This document shows positions 8,449 through 17,232 of a stretch of DNA of 64,000 nt, piece after piece. Position 1 is the stretch's first letter. Each line of letters starts with the position of its first letter. The DNA lies in the NCBI RefSeq assembly GCF_039655865.1, contig NZ_JBBYXL010000002.1:496001-560000 (forward strand). Direction: 5' to 3'. Below the pieces are notes generated by a model, which searched no databases, had not been told where the DNA came from, and saw only the letters and a list, made by a program, of their open reading frames with translations. Source of the DNA: Prosthecobacter sp. SYSU 5D2 (GTDB lineage: Bacteria; Verrucomicrobiota; Verrucomicrobiia; Verrucomicrobiales; Verrucomicrobiaceae). Made by a program: the position numbers and the translations under genes.

Positions 8449-9453
8449 TTATTTGAAGTGCTTGTTGGCGGCCTTCAGATGTCCGGCGTATTCCTCGGTG
8501 CGCATTTCCACGCGCTCGCGGATGCTGCGCTCGCCGATGCCGTCGTGCTTGGTGGCAACGAGAGCTTTGAGGAGATTGATCGTGTCCCGCACATCTGCCT
8601 GCATGACGAACTCGGGGGAGATCTTTTTGTTCTCATCCATGTTGTGATAGTTGCCCAGCGGTACGGAGATGCCGGCGCTGCGGTGGCCGGCGGCCTGCAT
8701 GGCGGTGGCTTCACAGGCTCCGGCGTCCAGCAGGCAGCGCTGCACGCGGATGCCCTGTTCCTTGGCCGTTGTCATCAGCACGGCGGTACCTTCGCTGTCA
8801 AAGATGGAAAGGCGGTCGCCCACGCGCACCACCGGGCCACCTCCCATCACCGCACCATTGACAGGACGGCTGGTCTCGATGGACAGGAAGACGTCGTCTT
8901 TCTCAAAGGGCCATTTTTGGGCGATGTGCCAGGCTCCCAGGAAACCGACTTCCTCGGCACGGGTGAAGACGGCATGGAAGGTGGTGCTGAGGTTCAGCTC
9001 CGCCAGCTCCCAGAAGGTGGCGACGATGACAGCACAGCCGACGAGGTCGTCACAGGCAGTGGCCTCGATTTTTTCATCGGTGATGTTCACCGGGAAAACC
9101 CAGGTGGCGATGTCGCCCTTCGGCTTCGCACGCAGACCGCGTTTGACGCCGGCCTCCACCTCAGGTTTGGGCACGCCGCCGAGGAATTCAAAATCATCCT
9201 TGCCCTTGCTGCCGGGGACGCGGACGAAAGCGGGGTGGTCCATGTGGGCACCGAGCACCCAGGTGGGCTTGCTCTTGCTTTTGCCGTTTTTATACGTGGC
9301 GATGAGGTTGCCGTATTTGTCCCGTTTGGTTTTGACGTGGGGGCATTCCTTCAGCAGCGCCTCGATTTCGGCGCGGACATGGTATTCGTGGAAAGGAGCG
9401 GTAGGCTGCTTTAGAATTCGCTTGAGAATGGTTGTGAGGTTGGGCACTGCCAT
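8449..9453 (-). CDS. M42 family metallo-aminopeptidase
   Basis: A cytoplasmic di-metal peptidase of about 334 residues, of the kind that forms large tetrahedral particles and removes N-terminal residues from peptides. Metal ligands are visible in order: H70 in LGAHMDHPAF, the bridging Asp in TACDDLVGCAV, the catalytic Glu pair in TRAEEVGFLGAW, ETSRP, and a late His in SVPLGNYHNMDE. Length and motif order match M42 peptidases and endoglucanase M/CelM-like proteins. The start at 9453 (MAVPNLTTIL) was preferred to the one at 9480 because the extra nine residues (MGKGRYGRH) fit nothing and would run into the divergent gene. It shares a very short divergent region with the acyltransferase gene. 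Confidence 0.88.
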   Translation of the reverse strand: MAVPNLTTILKRILKQPTAPFHEYHVRAEIEALLKECPHVKTKRDKYGNLIATYKNGKSKSKPTWVLGAHMDHPAFVRVPGSKGKDDFEFLGGVPKPEVEAGVKRGLRAKPKGDIATWVFPVNITDEKIEATACDDLVGCAVIVATFWELAELNLSTTFHAVFTRAEEVGFLGAWHIAQKWPFEKDDVFLSIETSRPVNGAVMGGGPVVRVGDRLSIFDSEGTAVLMTTAKEQGIRVQRCLLDAGACEATAMQAAGHRSAGISVPLGNYHNMDENKKISPEFVMQADVRDTINLLKALVATKHDGIGERSIRERVEMRTEEYAGHLKAANKHFK

Positions 9454-9495
9454 GTGCCTACCGTAACGACCTTTTCCCAACCCACAAACGCCAAG

Positions 9496-10479
9496 GTGAA
9501 GAAGCTCCGATATTTCTGCGAGACCGTTTTGGTCTCATCAGCGGCCTGGTTGCTGCCGAAACTGCCAAGATCTGTGATCCTGGGGCTGGCTCGTGGGCTG
9601 GGTTCGCTGGCCTATTTTCTGGATGCGCGCGGCCGCAGTACCGCCCTGGACAATCTGAATGCCGCCTTCCCTGGCACTTATACACTGGCGCAGCGGAAGC
9701 GCATCGCCCGGCAGTCGTACCAAAATTTTGCCCGCACCTTCCTGGATCTTTTCTGGTCCGCCAGCCTCACGAAGGAAACCTGGCAGCAGCACATCAGCCT
9801 CCGGATGGACGACAGCGAGGCGGAGGCCAGGGCCCGCGAGACCGGGGCCATCTGGGTCACGCCGCACTTTGGGAACTTTGAGTTTGTCAGCCTCGTCTGG
9901 GGGTTTCGCGGCATTCACTTCACGGTCGTGGCGCAGGATTTTGCCAACCCGGCGCTGACCACGATCTTCCGCCGGCTGCGGGAGCACTCCGGGCACACCG
10001 TCATTCCGCAGGAAAATGCGATTATCAAACTGGTGAAGGCGCTGAAGAAAAAAGGCCACGCCGGACTGCTGACGGACCTGAACATCGCGCCCGGAAAATC
10101 AGCGACCGTCATCCGCTGCTTCGGCCTGATGACCTGCGTGCCGACGCTGCATGTGGAGCTGGCGCTGCGGCTGGGCCTGTCTCTCATCACAGGCGTCTGC
10201 CGGCCGCTGCCGGACGGGCGGTCAGAGATCACCATCTTCGAGGCTCTCCTGCCACAGCCGGGGGATGATGTGACTGCGCTGACGCAGCGCGTGTGGGATC
10301 ATTTTGAAAAGGCCATCCGCGAGCATCCGGAGTGCTGGCTGTGGATGTATAAGCACTGGCGCTACCTGCCCACGCGGGACATTTATCCCGAATATCCGAC
10401 CTATGCGAAACCTTCGAGGAAATTCACGGCGCTGATTGAATCCATGAAGGCGGGGGGCAGCCGGCATCGTGCGGGGTGA
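9496..10479 (+). CDS. Lipid A-type lauroyl/myristoyl acyltransferase (LpxL/HtrB-like)
   Basis: An inner-membrane acyltransferase of about 327 residues that adds a secondary acyl chain to a lipid A precursor or related lipid. Evidence is a hydrophobic N-terminal anchor (TVLVSSAAWLLPKL), the catalytic H-x4-E motif in TPHFGNFEF (H124, E129), then VAQDFANPALTTIFRRLRE and the later GLLTDLN, corresponding to the family's 'G.....D.R' acceptor region, and a C-terminal HPECWLWMYKHWRY that matches the usual 'P.QWLW.H.RW'. The GTG at 9496 is chosen; a GTG at 9454 would abut the divergent M42 start and leave no room for a promoter. It converges with the minus-strand gene ending at 10494, only 14 bases away. 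Confidence 0.87.
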   Translation: MKKLRYFCETVLVSSAAWLLPKLPRSVILGLARGLGSLAYFLDARGRSTALDNLNAAFPGTYTLAQRKRIARQSYQNFARTFLDLFWSASLTKETWQQHISLRMDDSEAEARARETGAIWVTPHFGNFEFVSLVWGFRGIHFTVVAQDFANPALTTIFRRLREHSGHTVIPQENAIIKLVKALKKKGHAGLLTDLNIAPGKSATVIRCFGLMTCVPTLHVELALRLGLSLITGVCRPLPDGRSEITIFEALLPQPGDDVTALTQRVWDHFEKAIREHPECWLWMYKHWRYLPTRDIYPEYPTYAKPSRKFTALIESMKAGGSRHRAG

Positions 10480-10493
10480 AACGCAGGATCGTT

Positions 10494-12911
10494 TCAATAG
10501 CTCCCCAGCGCCTGCTTCTGCATCAATTCCACGCCTTGTTCGCCGACGGGGATCCAGAGGTCCTGGGGCGCAGTGTTGGTGGCACGCTCCACGGGCAGGA
10601 TGAGGTTGATTGGCGTATCGAAAGAGGCCACGGAATTTAGCTGGCCGGTGACGGGGGCGATGGAAGCGACCTCAAAATGGCCGGGGCTGCTGGCCAGCAG
10701 GTGCCCGCCGATGCTCTGCAAGAGGATGGGCAGGGCATTGGTATTCCAGGCGGAGGCCTGCGAAAGCCGGCCGGTCATGGCATCATAGCGGATGCTGACC
10801 ACACCTGGGCGGCCGGTTTCGCGGGCGAGATACAGGCCCGCTTCATCCATGCTGGCTGCTGCATCAAAGGCAGTGGCGGTCACGTAGTCACTTAGCAGGC
10901 TCGCTTTCACCCCGTCATAGGCGCTGGCATGGACCACGCGGGTGGGGCTGAATCCGGCACGGAGCATCAGCTCGCTTTGCGTCACCAGCACCGCCCCTTG
11001 GGAATCCGCAAGGCGCACCCCCAGCAACTGGCCTGGAATGGAAACGGCATCGCGCAGCAGGGGAGTTCCAGAGCGGAAATCCACCACTTGCAGCCAGGAG
11101 CGTATCTCACCTGCACGGGGGCGCAGGGGTACTTTTATTTCAGGCGCTGCGTGGCCCGCCGGGCTGCTGCCTTCAACATGGTCGTAGCTGAAAAAGACAA
11201 AACCTCCGGCAAAGGTGGCGGGTGAAACATGCATCACCTGAGCCTGGACAGGAAACACCTGGGCCTCCTCGGCGATGAGCGCATCTTTGCCCAAACGCAG
11301 CGGGCAAAGGGCCATCACCACGGAGCCTGCCCGAGTTTGAGGCGCAGCGCTGTTTTGAATGACATTCGGATCCTTCCACCAGTGCCAGGATTCTGGTTTC
11401 GCCGGGATAAACCAGACCAGGGTAGCTGCATCCACCCATAGCGGTTGCACCTTGGCAAGATTCAGGCCCCCTTCATCCAGGCCATCCAGATCCTGTTCCT
11501 GCGTGGACAGGACGGTGATCGCAGCGGTGTCATTGAGGGTCAGCATCCAGGTGCGCAACCGGGACGGCTGGCTGGCTGTTGCCGGGAGCCATTGGGCGAT
11601 GAAAATGCGGTCCTCCTGGCGGCTGATGCCCACCACCTGCCCCTGGCCCAGGGGCAGCTCTTCCAGCAGTTCTTCCGGGGCGATGGCAGGCGTGAGGCGC
11701 AAGTGGGCCGGGGGCGCTTCAATTCCCTCTCCTCCATCCTCCACCTGCAGCAGATAATCACCGGCGGGGATGACGCGGTCAGTTCTCCAGAACAGCGTCA
11801 TTTCTACAGGCAGCTCGGTTGGGTCGCCGGCATTTTGGGCCTTCAGATTCCTGCCGCCGACGCTCAGTTCATATCCCATCACCAGGACGGGCGGGCGTTT
11901 GGCCGGCTGCGTCACCAGTCCGCCAGCGCCTCCTTCCACGGGGACTTCGTGGAGGCGTTTTTGGCCGGCTTCACGTACGCTGACCATCAGACGTCCGTCC
12001 TGGATACGGAAAGCGGACCTGTTGCCGGCAAAGGTCGTTTTGCCGGCGATCTTGGGCTTCTCAAGATGTATCAATTCCAGCCGTGTTAAAAGCGTCGAAC
12101 GTCCCTTTTTGGCGGCCTGGACCGAGCTTAAAATTTGCAGTTCGGTGCTGCTGCGATTGAGCACGGCATCGGTCATCTGCCCCTCCAGCCGCAGGCTGCC
12201 GGTCAGCATGGGCTCGCCATGCTGGATGTGGATGAGAAGCAGCATCAGAGCTCCCGGATGCTCCTTGCTGGTGGATGGACCTATCAGCAGCACCTCGGTC
12301 CCGGCCGCATTGAGGACAAACATTCTTTGAACCTCCACCGGCACTCTCAGGCTGCCGGTGCGCAGAGGATTTGTGGGATCGCTCACATCCAGCACCTGCA
12401 GCCCGCGTGCGGCATGACTGTAAAACAGACGCGTGCCGCGCAGTTCCCAGTTTTCCGTTTCTGTCGCCGGGCTTTGGGTAAGGGTGGTCGGGGCTTTGGG
12501 GCTGCTCTTCAGCCGGTCCAGGGCTTTGGAAACCGGCACTTCAAAAGCGGCCGCCGGGCGGGAAAAGCTGTGCTTCGCGTAAGTGAACCGGCTGGGAAAT
12601 TTCGGCGTGCGATAGCCCAGCACCCGCACTTCATCATCAGCCACACCTACTGGCAGGGGAAAAGAGACATCGCGCATCTGCTCGCGGTTCAGCGTGCGCG
12701 GATACAGTACCGCTAACGGCTTCCAGCCAGGGCCGCTTTTGCGTTCCAGCACCACCTGGTGATAGCTCAGGGCCATCGGCACGGACAGGGCATCGCCTGT
12801 GCGCGTGGTGCGCAAGGTCGCGGGCGCACTCGCAGGCGTGGCGGCAGTAAGGACCGGAACGGGCAGGAACGTCAGCAGGACAGCGATGAGCGCGTGGCGG
12901 AGGGGGGGCAC
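10494..12911 (-). CDS. Large secreted protein of unknown function, possible beta-propeller
   Basis: An 805-residue protein with a clear signal peptide (LIAVLLTFLPVPVLTAATPA). I do not recognise the family with confidence. Near residue 165 it has FYSHAARGLQVLDVSDPTNP, the kind of strand-turn found in LVIVD-type and other secreted beta-propellers. Many later blocks alternate short hydrophobic strands with 'G-T-x-L-L' or 'D-x-x-G' turns, which would suit repeated blades. Residues 50-130 instead look like a beta-sandwich. No catalytic motif, membrane segment beyond the signal peptide, or C-terminal anchor is visible. It stands alone between the acyltransferase and sulfatase genes, and its neighbours do not suggest a role. 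Export to periplasm or cell surface is inferred from the signal peptide. Confidence 0.7.
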   Translation of the reverse strand: MPPLRHALIAVLLTFLPVPVLTAATPASAPATLRTTRTGDALSVPMALSYHQVVLERKSGPGWKPLAVLYPRTLNREQMRDVSFPLPVGVADDEVRVLGYRTPKFPSRFTYAKHSFSRPAAAFEVPVSKALDRLKSSPKAPTTLTQSPATETENWELRGTRLFYSHAARGLQVLDVSDPTNPLRTGSLRVPVEVQRMFVLNAAGTEVLLIGPSTSKEHPGALMLLLIHIQHGEPMLTGSLRLEGQMTDAVLNRSSTELQILSSVQAAKKGRSTLLTRLELIHLEKPKIAGKTTFAGNRSAFRIQDGRLMVSVREAGQKRLHEVPVEGGAGGLVTQPAKRPPVLVMGYELSVGGRNLKAQNAGDPTELPVEMTLFWRTDRVIPAGDYLLQVEDGGEGIEAPPAHLRLTPAIAPEELLEELPLGQGQVVGISRQEDRIFIAQWLPATASQPSRLRTWMLTLNDTAAITVLSTQEQDLDGLDEGGLNLAKVQPLWVDAATLVWFIPAKPESWHWWKDPNVIQNSAAPQTRAGSVVMALCPLRLGKDALIAEEAQVFPVQAQVMHVSPATFAGGFVFFSYDHVEGSSPAGHAAPEIKVPLRPRAGEIRSWLQVVDFRSGTPLLRDAVSIPGQLLGVRLADSQGAVLVTQSELMLRAGFSPTRVVHASAYDGVKASLLSDYVTATAFDAAASMDEAGLYLARETGRPGVVSIRYDAMTGRLSQASAWNTNALPILLQSIGGHLLASSPGHFEVASIAPVTGQLNSVASFDTPINLILPVERATNTAPQDLWIPVGEQGVELMQKQALGSY

Positions 12912-12991
12912 AGCAAGGGGGATTTGCAGTGTCCTTTTATAAAATTACCGGGCGTTTAGCAAGACTGTTTCCTGATGGGGGTGGCAAACGA

Positions 12992-14638
12992 TCACGGCTT
13001 CCTTTTACCCTGGCCTTTGCCTTTGCCCTTGCCCTTAGCCGCTGGCTTGGGCTGGAGGTGGACGGTCTTTTGGACGAGGGTGGAAAATTCATCGGTCTGC
13101 TGTTGCCAGACGGCTTCCAGTTCCTTCACCTTGTCGGGCATTTTGGCGGCGAGATCATGGGCTTCAGCGCGGTCAGTTTTCAGGTCGTAAAGCTCCCAGG
13201 CATCGCCTTTGGCGGCCACCAGTTTCCAGTCGCCCACGCGCACGGCGCGGTTGCCTTCATGCAGCCACCAGAGGGAATCGCGGGGGATGGTTTCGTCTTT
13301 GGCAAAGGCGGGCAGCAGGCTCTTGCCGGGGGCTTCTGGCATTGCCTCGCCATTCCATTCCTTGGGCTTCTCCACTCCGGCGATTTCCAGGATGGTAGGC
13401 ACGATGTCCACCACATGGGATGGCGTGTGGCGCAGCTCTCCGCGTGCGGGGATGCCTACGGGCCAATGGGCGATCAATGGGGTGCTGATGCCGCCTTCGT
13501 GCACCCAGGTTTTGTGGCGGCGGAAAGGGGTGTTGCTAGCGCTGGAGAAGCCGGGTCCCAGGCAGAGATAGGTCGCGGCGCTGCCGGGTGCGGCCTGCGG
13601 ATCATGGCCGCCGTTGCGCACCATGATCTCGGCGCTGGCGCCGTTGTCGGAGGCAAAAAAGATGACGGTGTTTTCATAGGCGCCCATGTCCTTGATCTGC
13701 TGCACGATGCGGCCGATCTCCTTGTCCATGCGGTCCACCATGGCGGCATGGATGGCCATTTTGGTGGCCTGAAAACGGCGCTGTTCATCGGTCAGCGTGT
13801 CCCAGGGCAGGGGGCGGTTGATCTCGCCGGGGCCGAGCTTTTCAAAGGCATCGGGGAAGTCATAGGGCGGGCCCACATCCTCCTCCAGAGCGGACAGCTC
13901 CGTGTTGTGGATGCCCATCTCTTTTTGCTTTTTAAAGCGGGCTTCGCGCATGGCCTCCCAGCCTTTCAGATACTTGTCGCGATAGATGGCGATGTCCTCC
14001 GGCAGCGCATGCAGGGGGAAGTGCGGGGCGATGAAGGGAATGTAATGGAAGAAGGGTTTGTCTGCGTGTTTGGCGGCGTGCTCCTTCAGGCAGTCAATGG
14101 CGTGGTCGGCGGTGGCGATGGTGGTGTAGTAGCCGGTTTCGTTCTCGGGGGCATTGACGGGCACGTCGTTGATGGCATTGCCTTTGGAGCTGAAGAAGTT
14201 CCCTTGGTTGCGGGTGTCCAGGGAGCGGTCGAATCCGGCTTCCAGCACCGGGCCGTCAATGTGCCACTTGCCGCTGTGATAGCTGCGGTAGCCGGCGGGT
14301 TTGAGGTAGTCTGGCAGCAGGCGCGCCCAGGGCTGGCGCACGCCGCGGCCACCGCCGCCCAGGCCGGGCAGCTCGTCCCGGTGGATCTGCTGCGCGTAGT
14401 AGCCGCTCATCAGCGCCCCGCGCGTGGGCCAGCAGCGGGCGGTGTTATAAAACTGGGTAAAGCGCAGCCCGTTTTCCGCCAGGGAATCCAGGGCGGGCGT
14501 GGCGATGTCACCGCCGTAACAGCCGAGGTCGGAGTATCCCAGGTCATCGGCGAGGATGAAGACCACATTCGGTTTGTCCGCCGCTGTCGCTGTGAGCAAG
14601 GACAGGGAGGCTACGAGGAGGGAAAAGAGGACGCGCAT
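12992..14638 (-). CDS. Secreted sulfatase, CxPTR type, with Lys/Gly-rich tail
   Basis: A sulfatase of about 548 residues. Start 14638 gives MRVLFSLLVASLSLLTATAA, a clean signal peptide; upstream in-frame ATGs would only lengthen it. Metal ligands D31-D32 lie in ILADDLGYSDLGCYGG. The formylglycine site is C69-W-P-T-R-G-A-L-M-S-G, the accepted Ser-to-Thr variant of CxPSR. SGKWHIDGP and FFASDNGASAEI supply the other active-site residues, and ELYDLKTDRAEAHDLA the typical C-terminal subdomain. The last 18 residues are a run of Lys, Gly, Pro and Arg (KGKGKGKGQGKRKP), a low-complexity basic tail not needed for catalysis that might bind anionic polymer or envelope. It lies divergent from the DMFase-like gene, with about 90 bases between starts. 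Confidence 0.92.
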   Translation of the reverse strand: MRVLFSLLVASLSLLTATAADKPNVVFILADDLGYSDLGCYGGDIATPALDSLAENGLRFTQFYNTARCWPTRGALMSGYYAQQIHRDELPGLGGGGRGVRQPWARLLPDYLKPAGYRSYHSGKWHIDGPVLEAGFDRSLDTRNQGNFFSSKGNAINDVPVNAPENETGYYTTIATADHAIDCLKEHAAKHADKPFFHYIPFIAPHFPLHALPEDIAIYRDKYLKGWEAMREARFKKQKEMGIHNTELSALEEDVGPPYDFPDAFEKLGPGEINRPLPWDTLTDEQRRFQATKMAIHAAMVDRMDKEIGRIVQQIKDMGAYENTVIFFASDNGASAEIMVRNGGHDPQAAPGSAATYLCLGPGFSSASNTPFRRHKTWVHEGGISTPLIAHWPVGIPARGELRHTPSHVVDIVPTILEIAGVEKPKEWNGEAMPEAPGKSLLPAFAKDETIPRDSLWWLHEGNRAVRVGDWKLVAAKGDAWELYDLKTDRAEAHDLAAKMPDKVKELEAVWQQQTDEFSTLVQKTVHLQPKPAAKGKGKGKGQGKRKP

Positions 14639-14730
14639 GAGTGCCATGAAAACGACGGTCACGGGCGGCTCTTGCGTCTGCCTCCAGTTTGCCGAAAGGA
14701 ACCTGGGGCGAGGGGCTTATCTTGAAGACG

Positions 14731-16143
14731 ATGAACCGCATTCAGCAAGAGAACGCCCTGGAAGGAAGCCGCGACTGGCAGTTGACGCGCATGCGGCTGG
14801 ACAAGACGGGCGGTTTCCGCAGCCCGTACATTGAAGGATACTGCTCCAGGCAATCCGTGCAGGCGGGGGAAACTCTGGACGTCTTTGTCAGCACGGCCCC
14901 TGCGGCGCGCTTTAAGATCGAGATCTTCCGCACGGGTTATTATGGCGGACGCGGGGCCAGGTTGATGGCTGAACTGGGCCCGTTTGAAGGCAAGGCGCAG
15001 CCGGTGCCGGAGCCGGATGAAACGACGAGGTTGCGGGAATGCCGCTGGGAAAAATCACACACGCTGACCATCCCGGAGACGTGGGTGAGCGGGGTTTATC
15101 TTGGACGTTTGACGACGCTGCCGGAGACGGAGGACCAGCCTTACTGGCAGAGTTATGTGGTCTTCATTGTGAAGGATGAGCGGCCTGCGGACATTCTTTT
15201 GCAATGCAGTGACAATACCTGGCAAGCGTATAACCGCTGGCCGGATGACTATTCGCTTTATACCGATCCGCGTGGTGGCCAGGGGCCGCTGGCGCATGTG
15301 AGCTTTGACCGACCTTATGCGAAGTACGCGCAGATTTATGAGAATCCGCAGTCGGTGGGCAGCGGGGAGTGGCTGTGCTTTGAGTATCCCATGGCCTACT
15401 GGCTGGAGCAGCAGGGTTATGATGTGACGTATTGCTCCAATGCCGACATGGTGACGCCGGACCGGGGGCTGAAGTGCAAGACCTTCATCAGCATCGGCCA
15501 TGATGAATACTGGGACATCCGCCAGTTCACCAGCGTGGAAAAGATGCGGGATGAAGGGGTCAATCTCCTGTTCCTTTCCGGCAATTCCGTGTGCTGGGTC
15601 ACACCCTTTATGGACAATGCCAAAGGGGAGGCCAACCGGCGCATCTTTCGTGGCGGGCCGTATGGTGCCAGCAACCAGTGGGCGCAAAACCGCGAGGACA
15701 ACCACGGTCCTTTCCCGCATCGTGGCCCGGATGAAGGGTATCTGATGGGCGTGCGCAACATCCGGCCCGTCAATGGCGGCGGCGACTGGACCTGCGTGAA
15801 GCCGGATCACTGGCTCTTTGAAGGCACCGGCATGAAGGCCGGGGAAAGCGTGCCGGGCCTCATCGGCTGGGAATATCATGGCGACCCGCCATCGGATCTT
15901 GAGGGAGTGGAGGTCATCGCCGCTGGCACGGCCTGGCAGGGGGGCAAGGTGCCGCAGCAATGGGCGGCGGTCATCTTTCCGGGACCGAAAGGGAACTTTG
16001 TTTTTAATGCCTCCACCATCTGGTGGGCGCAGGCGATGAGCAAACCGCCAGGCCACATGCCGGTCTGGAGCCACTATTCCCGCCCGCATGGACCCGATGA
16101 CCGCATCCAGCGCATCACGGCAAATTTGCTGAACCGGAAGTGA
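14731..16143 (+). CDS. N,N-dimethylformamidase large-subunit-like protein
   Basis: About 470 residues, no signal peptide. The sequence matches the C-terminal domain of the large subunit of N,N-dimethylformamidase, an iron-dependent amidohydrolase. Characteristic stretches are FRTGYYGGRGARLM near 75, SGVYLGRLTTLP, CSDNTWQAYNRWPDDYSLY near 165, FEYPMAYWLEQQGYDVTYC near 225, ISIGHDEYWD near 255 and FNASTIWWAQAM near the end. The true enzyme is much longer (about 760 residues) and has a small partner subunit; neither the extra region nor the small subunit gene is present here. It is therefore safer to call this a family member with unknown substrate. The ATG at 14731 is preceded by GAAGACG; an earlier frame start at 14689 has no family support. 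It precedes tatD by 57 bases. Confidence 0.72.
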   Translation: MNRIQQENALEGSRDWQLTRMRLDKTGGFRSPYIEGYCSRQSVQAGETLDVFVSTAPAARFKIEIFRTGYYGGRGARLMAELGPFEGKAQPVPEPDETTRLRECRWEKSHTLTIPETWVSGVYLGRLTTLPETEDQPYWQSYVVFIVKDERPADILLQCSDNTWQAYNRWPDDYSLYTDPRGGQGPLAHVSFDRPYAKYAQIYENPQSVGSGEWLCFEYPMAYWLEQQGYDVTYCSNADMVTPDRGLKCKTFISIGHDEYWDIRQFTSVEKMRDEGVNLLFLSGNSVCWVTPFMDNAKGEANRRIFRGGPYGASNQWAQNREDNHGPFPHRGPDEGYLMGVRNIRPVNGGGDWTCVKPDHWLFEGTGMKAGESVPGLIGWEYHGDPPSDLEGVEVIAAGTAWQGGKVPQQWAAVIFPGPKGNFVFNASTIWWAQAMSKPPGHMPVWSHYSRPHGPDDRIQRITANLLNRK

Positions 16144-16200
16144 CGATCATCCTTGCGTGGGGGAGCTTGCGTGCGGGGATTTCGCCCGCTATGGAAACTC

Positions 16201-16992
16201 ATGTTTTTCGATACGCACACGCACCTGGGCAGCCATAAGTTTGATGAAGACTTGCCCGCTGTTTTGGACCGGGCCCGTGCGGCCGGGGTGACGCGCATGA
16301 TGGCCCCGGCGACGGATCTTGCCAATGCGCGCAAGCTGCTGGCCATCGCGGAAAAGGAGCCGGATGTGCGGGTCGCCGTGGGCATCCATCCTTGTGATGT
16401 GGACAGCGTATCGGGCGAGGCTTGGATCAACGAACTGCGTGACCTGGCCCGGCATCCCAAGGTGGCGGCCATTGGCGAGATTGGCCTGGATTATTTCCAT
16501 GCGCCGCCGGAGGGATTCGACCTGGATGGATGGAAACTGCACCAGGCCCGCTGCCTGCATTTGCAACTGGAGCTTGCGGCAGAACTCGGCCTGAACGTGG
16601 TGCTGCATAACCGCGAAAGCTGGGAGGATCTGACCGCCATCGTCATGCCCTACAGCGGCCGCCTGCGTGGTGTGTTTCATTGTTATACCGGCACGCTGGA
16701 GCAGGCACAGCCGCTGCTGGATGCCGGCCACCTTATTTCCTTCACCGGCATTGTGACGTTTAAGAATCCCGGTCCGGCGGGAGAAACGGTGCGCCAGGTC
16801 CCTGCGGGCCATTACATGCTGGAGACGGACGCACCGTACCTGGCACCGGTGCCCTATCGTGGGAAACGCTGCGAGCCCGCCTATGTGGCGGATACGGCGC
16901 GGGCGGTGGCGGCACTGCGCGGACAGGCTGTTGAGCAGGTGGCCAGTGACACCAGCATCACTGCGCAGAGCTTTTTCAAAGGTTTTTGCTGA
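16201..16992 (+). CDS. tatD: TatD family metal-dependent hydrolase
   Basis: A cytoplasmic amidohydrolase-fold protein of 263 residues, the usual TatD length, related to 3'-5' DNA/RNA exonucleases and D-tyrosyl-tRNA repair enzymes. Metal-binding motifs occur in the expected order: FDTHTHLGSHKFD at residues 3-15, AIGEIGLDYFHAPPEG near 90-105, VLHNRESWED near 137, FHCYTGTLEQA near 159, and LETDAPYLAPVPYRGKRCEP near 207-226. The ATG at 16201 places the metal-binding DTHTH right at the N-terminus, as in all family members; the frame extends upstream to 16153 without support. The gene ends just before an intergenic repeat. Confidence 0.93.
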   Translation: MFFDTHTHLGSHKFDEDLPAVLDRARAAGVTRMMAPATDLANARKLLAIAEKEPDVRVAVGIHPCDVDSVSGEAWINELRDLARHPKVAAIGEIGLDYFHAPPEGFDLDGWKLHQARCLHLQLELAAELGLNVVLHNRESWEDLTAIVMPYSGRLRGVFHCYTGTLEQAQPLLDAGHLISFTGIVTFKNPGPAGETVRQVPAGHYMLETDAPYLAPVPYRGKRCEPAYVADTARAVAALRGQAVEQVASDTSITAQSFFKGFC

Positions 16993-17011
16993 AAGCGTCC
17001 GGAGGCCCGCT

Positions 17012-17040
17012 CCGCCGCCTTCCAGCAAGCCTTCGGTAAA
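17012..17040. repeat. 29-bp exact copy of the 3' end of the GH26 gene
   Basis: The 29 bases from 17012 to 17040 (beginning CCGCCGCCTTCC, ending TTCGGTAAA) are identical to 18179-18207, the last coding stretch of the GH26 gene downstream. Here they are not part of a plausible gene. This looks like the scar of a duplicated or replaced gene end and directly abuts repeat copy 1. Confidence 0.85.
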
Positions 17041-17041
17041 G

Positions 17042-17180
17042 CCAAGGAGTGAGGGCATCCTGCCCTCAGCTCCCATGCCCAAAGGACTTCCGTCCCCTAT
17101 CTTAGGGTTGGGCACAACCCTGGGACCCCATTCCCTAGACCCACCCTCCACGCACCACCCCATCGAGGACGTGTCGGTTA
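17042..17180. repeat. Intergenic hairpin repeat, copy 1
   Basis: About 139 bases that recur in diverged form at 18738-18882. Two hairpins are visible: GAGGGCA-TCC-TGCCCTC at 17051-17067 and AGGGTTG-GGCA-CAACCCT at 17104-17121. Between them is AAAGGACTTCCGTCCCC, also shared. The stem arms are kept in both copies while loops differ, so structure seems to matter. In one frame it reads 'EGILPSA...', a short spurious ORF type. This fills the gap between tatD and the GH26 gene. Confidence 0.8.
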
Positions 17181-17232
17181 AACTCGGCAGTCCCCTTTAG
17201 ACTCCGCACCGCTCCTCGCTATAGCAGCCCTC

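Noticed and set aside
12929-14725. 598-residue plus-strand open frame
   Set aside because: It is the antisense of the sulfatase at 12992-14638, whose signal peptide and active-site motifs are certain. The translation is Gly/Ala/Val/His-rich and typical of a shadow frame in GC-rich DNA.
16859-17200. 113-residue open frame reading 'EGILPSAP'
   Set aside because: It overlaps the end of tatD out of frame and then reads through repeat copy 1. The same peptide fragment appears in copy 2, so it is the repeat being translated.
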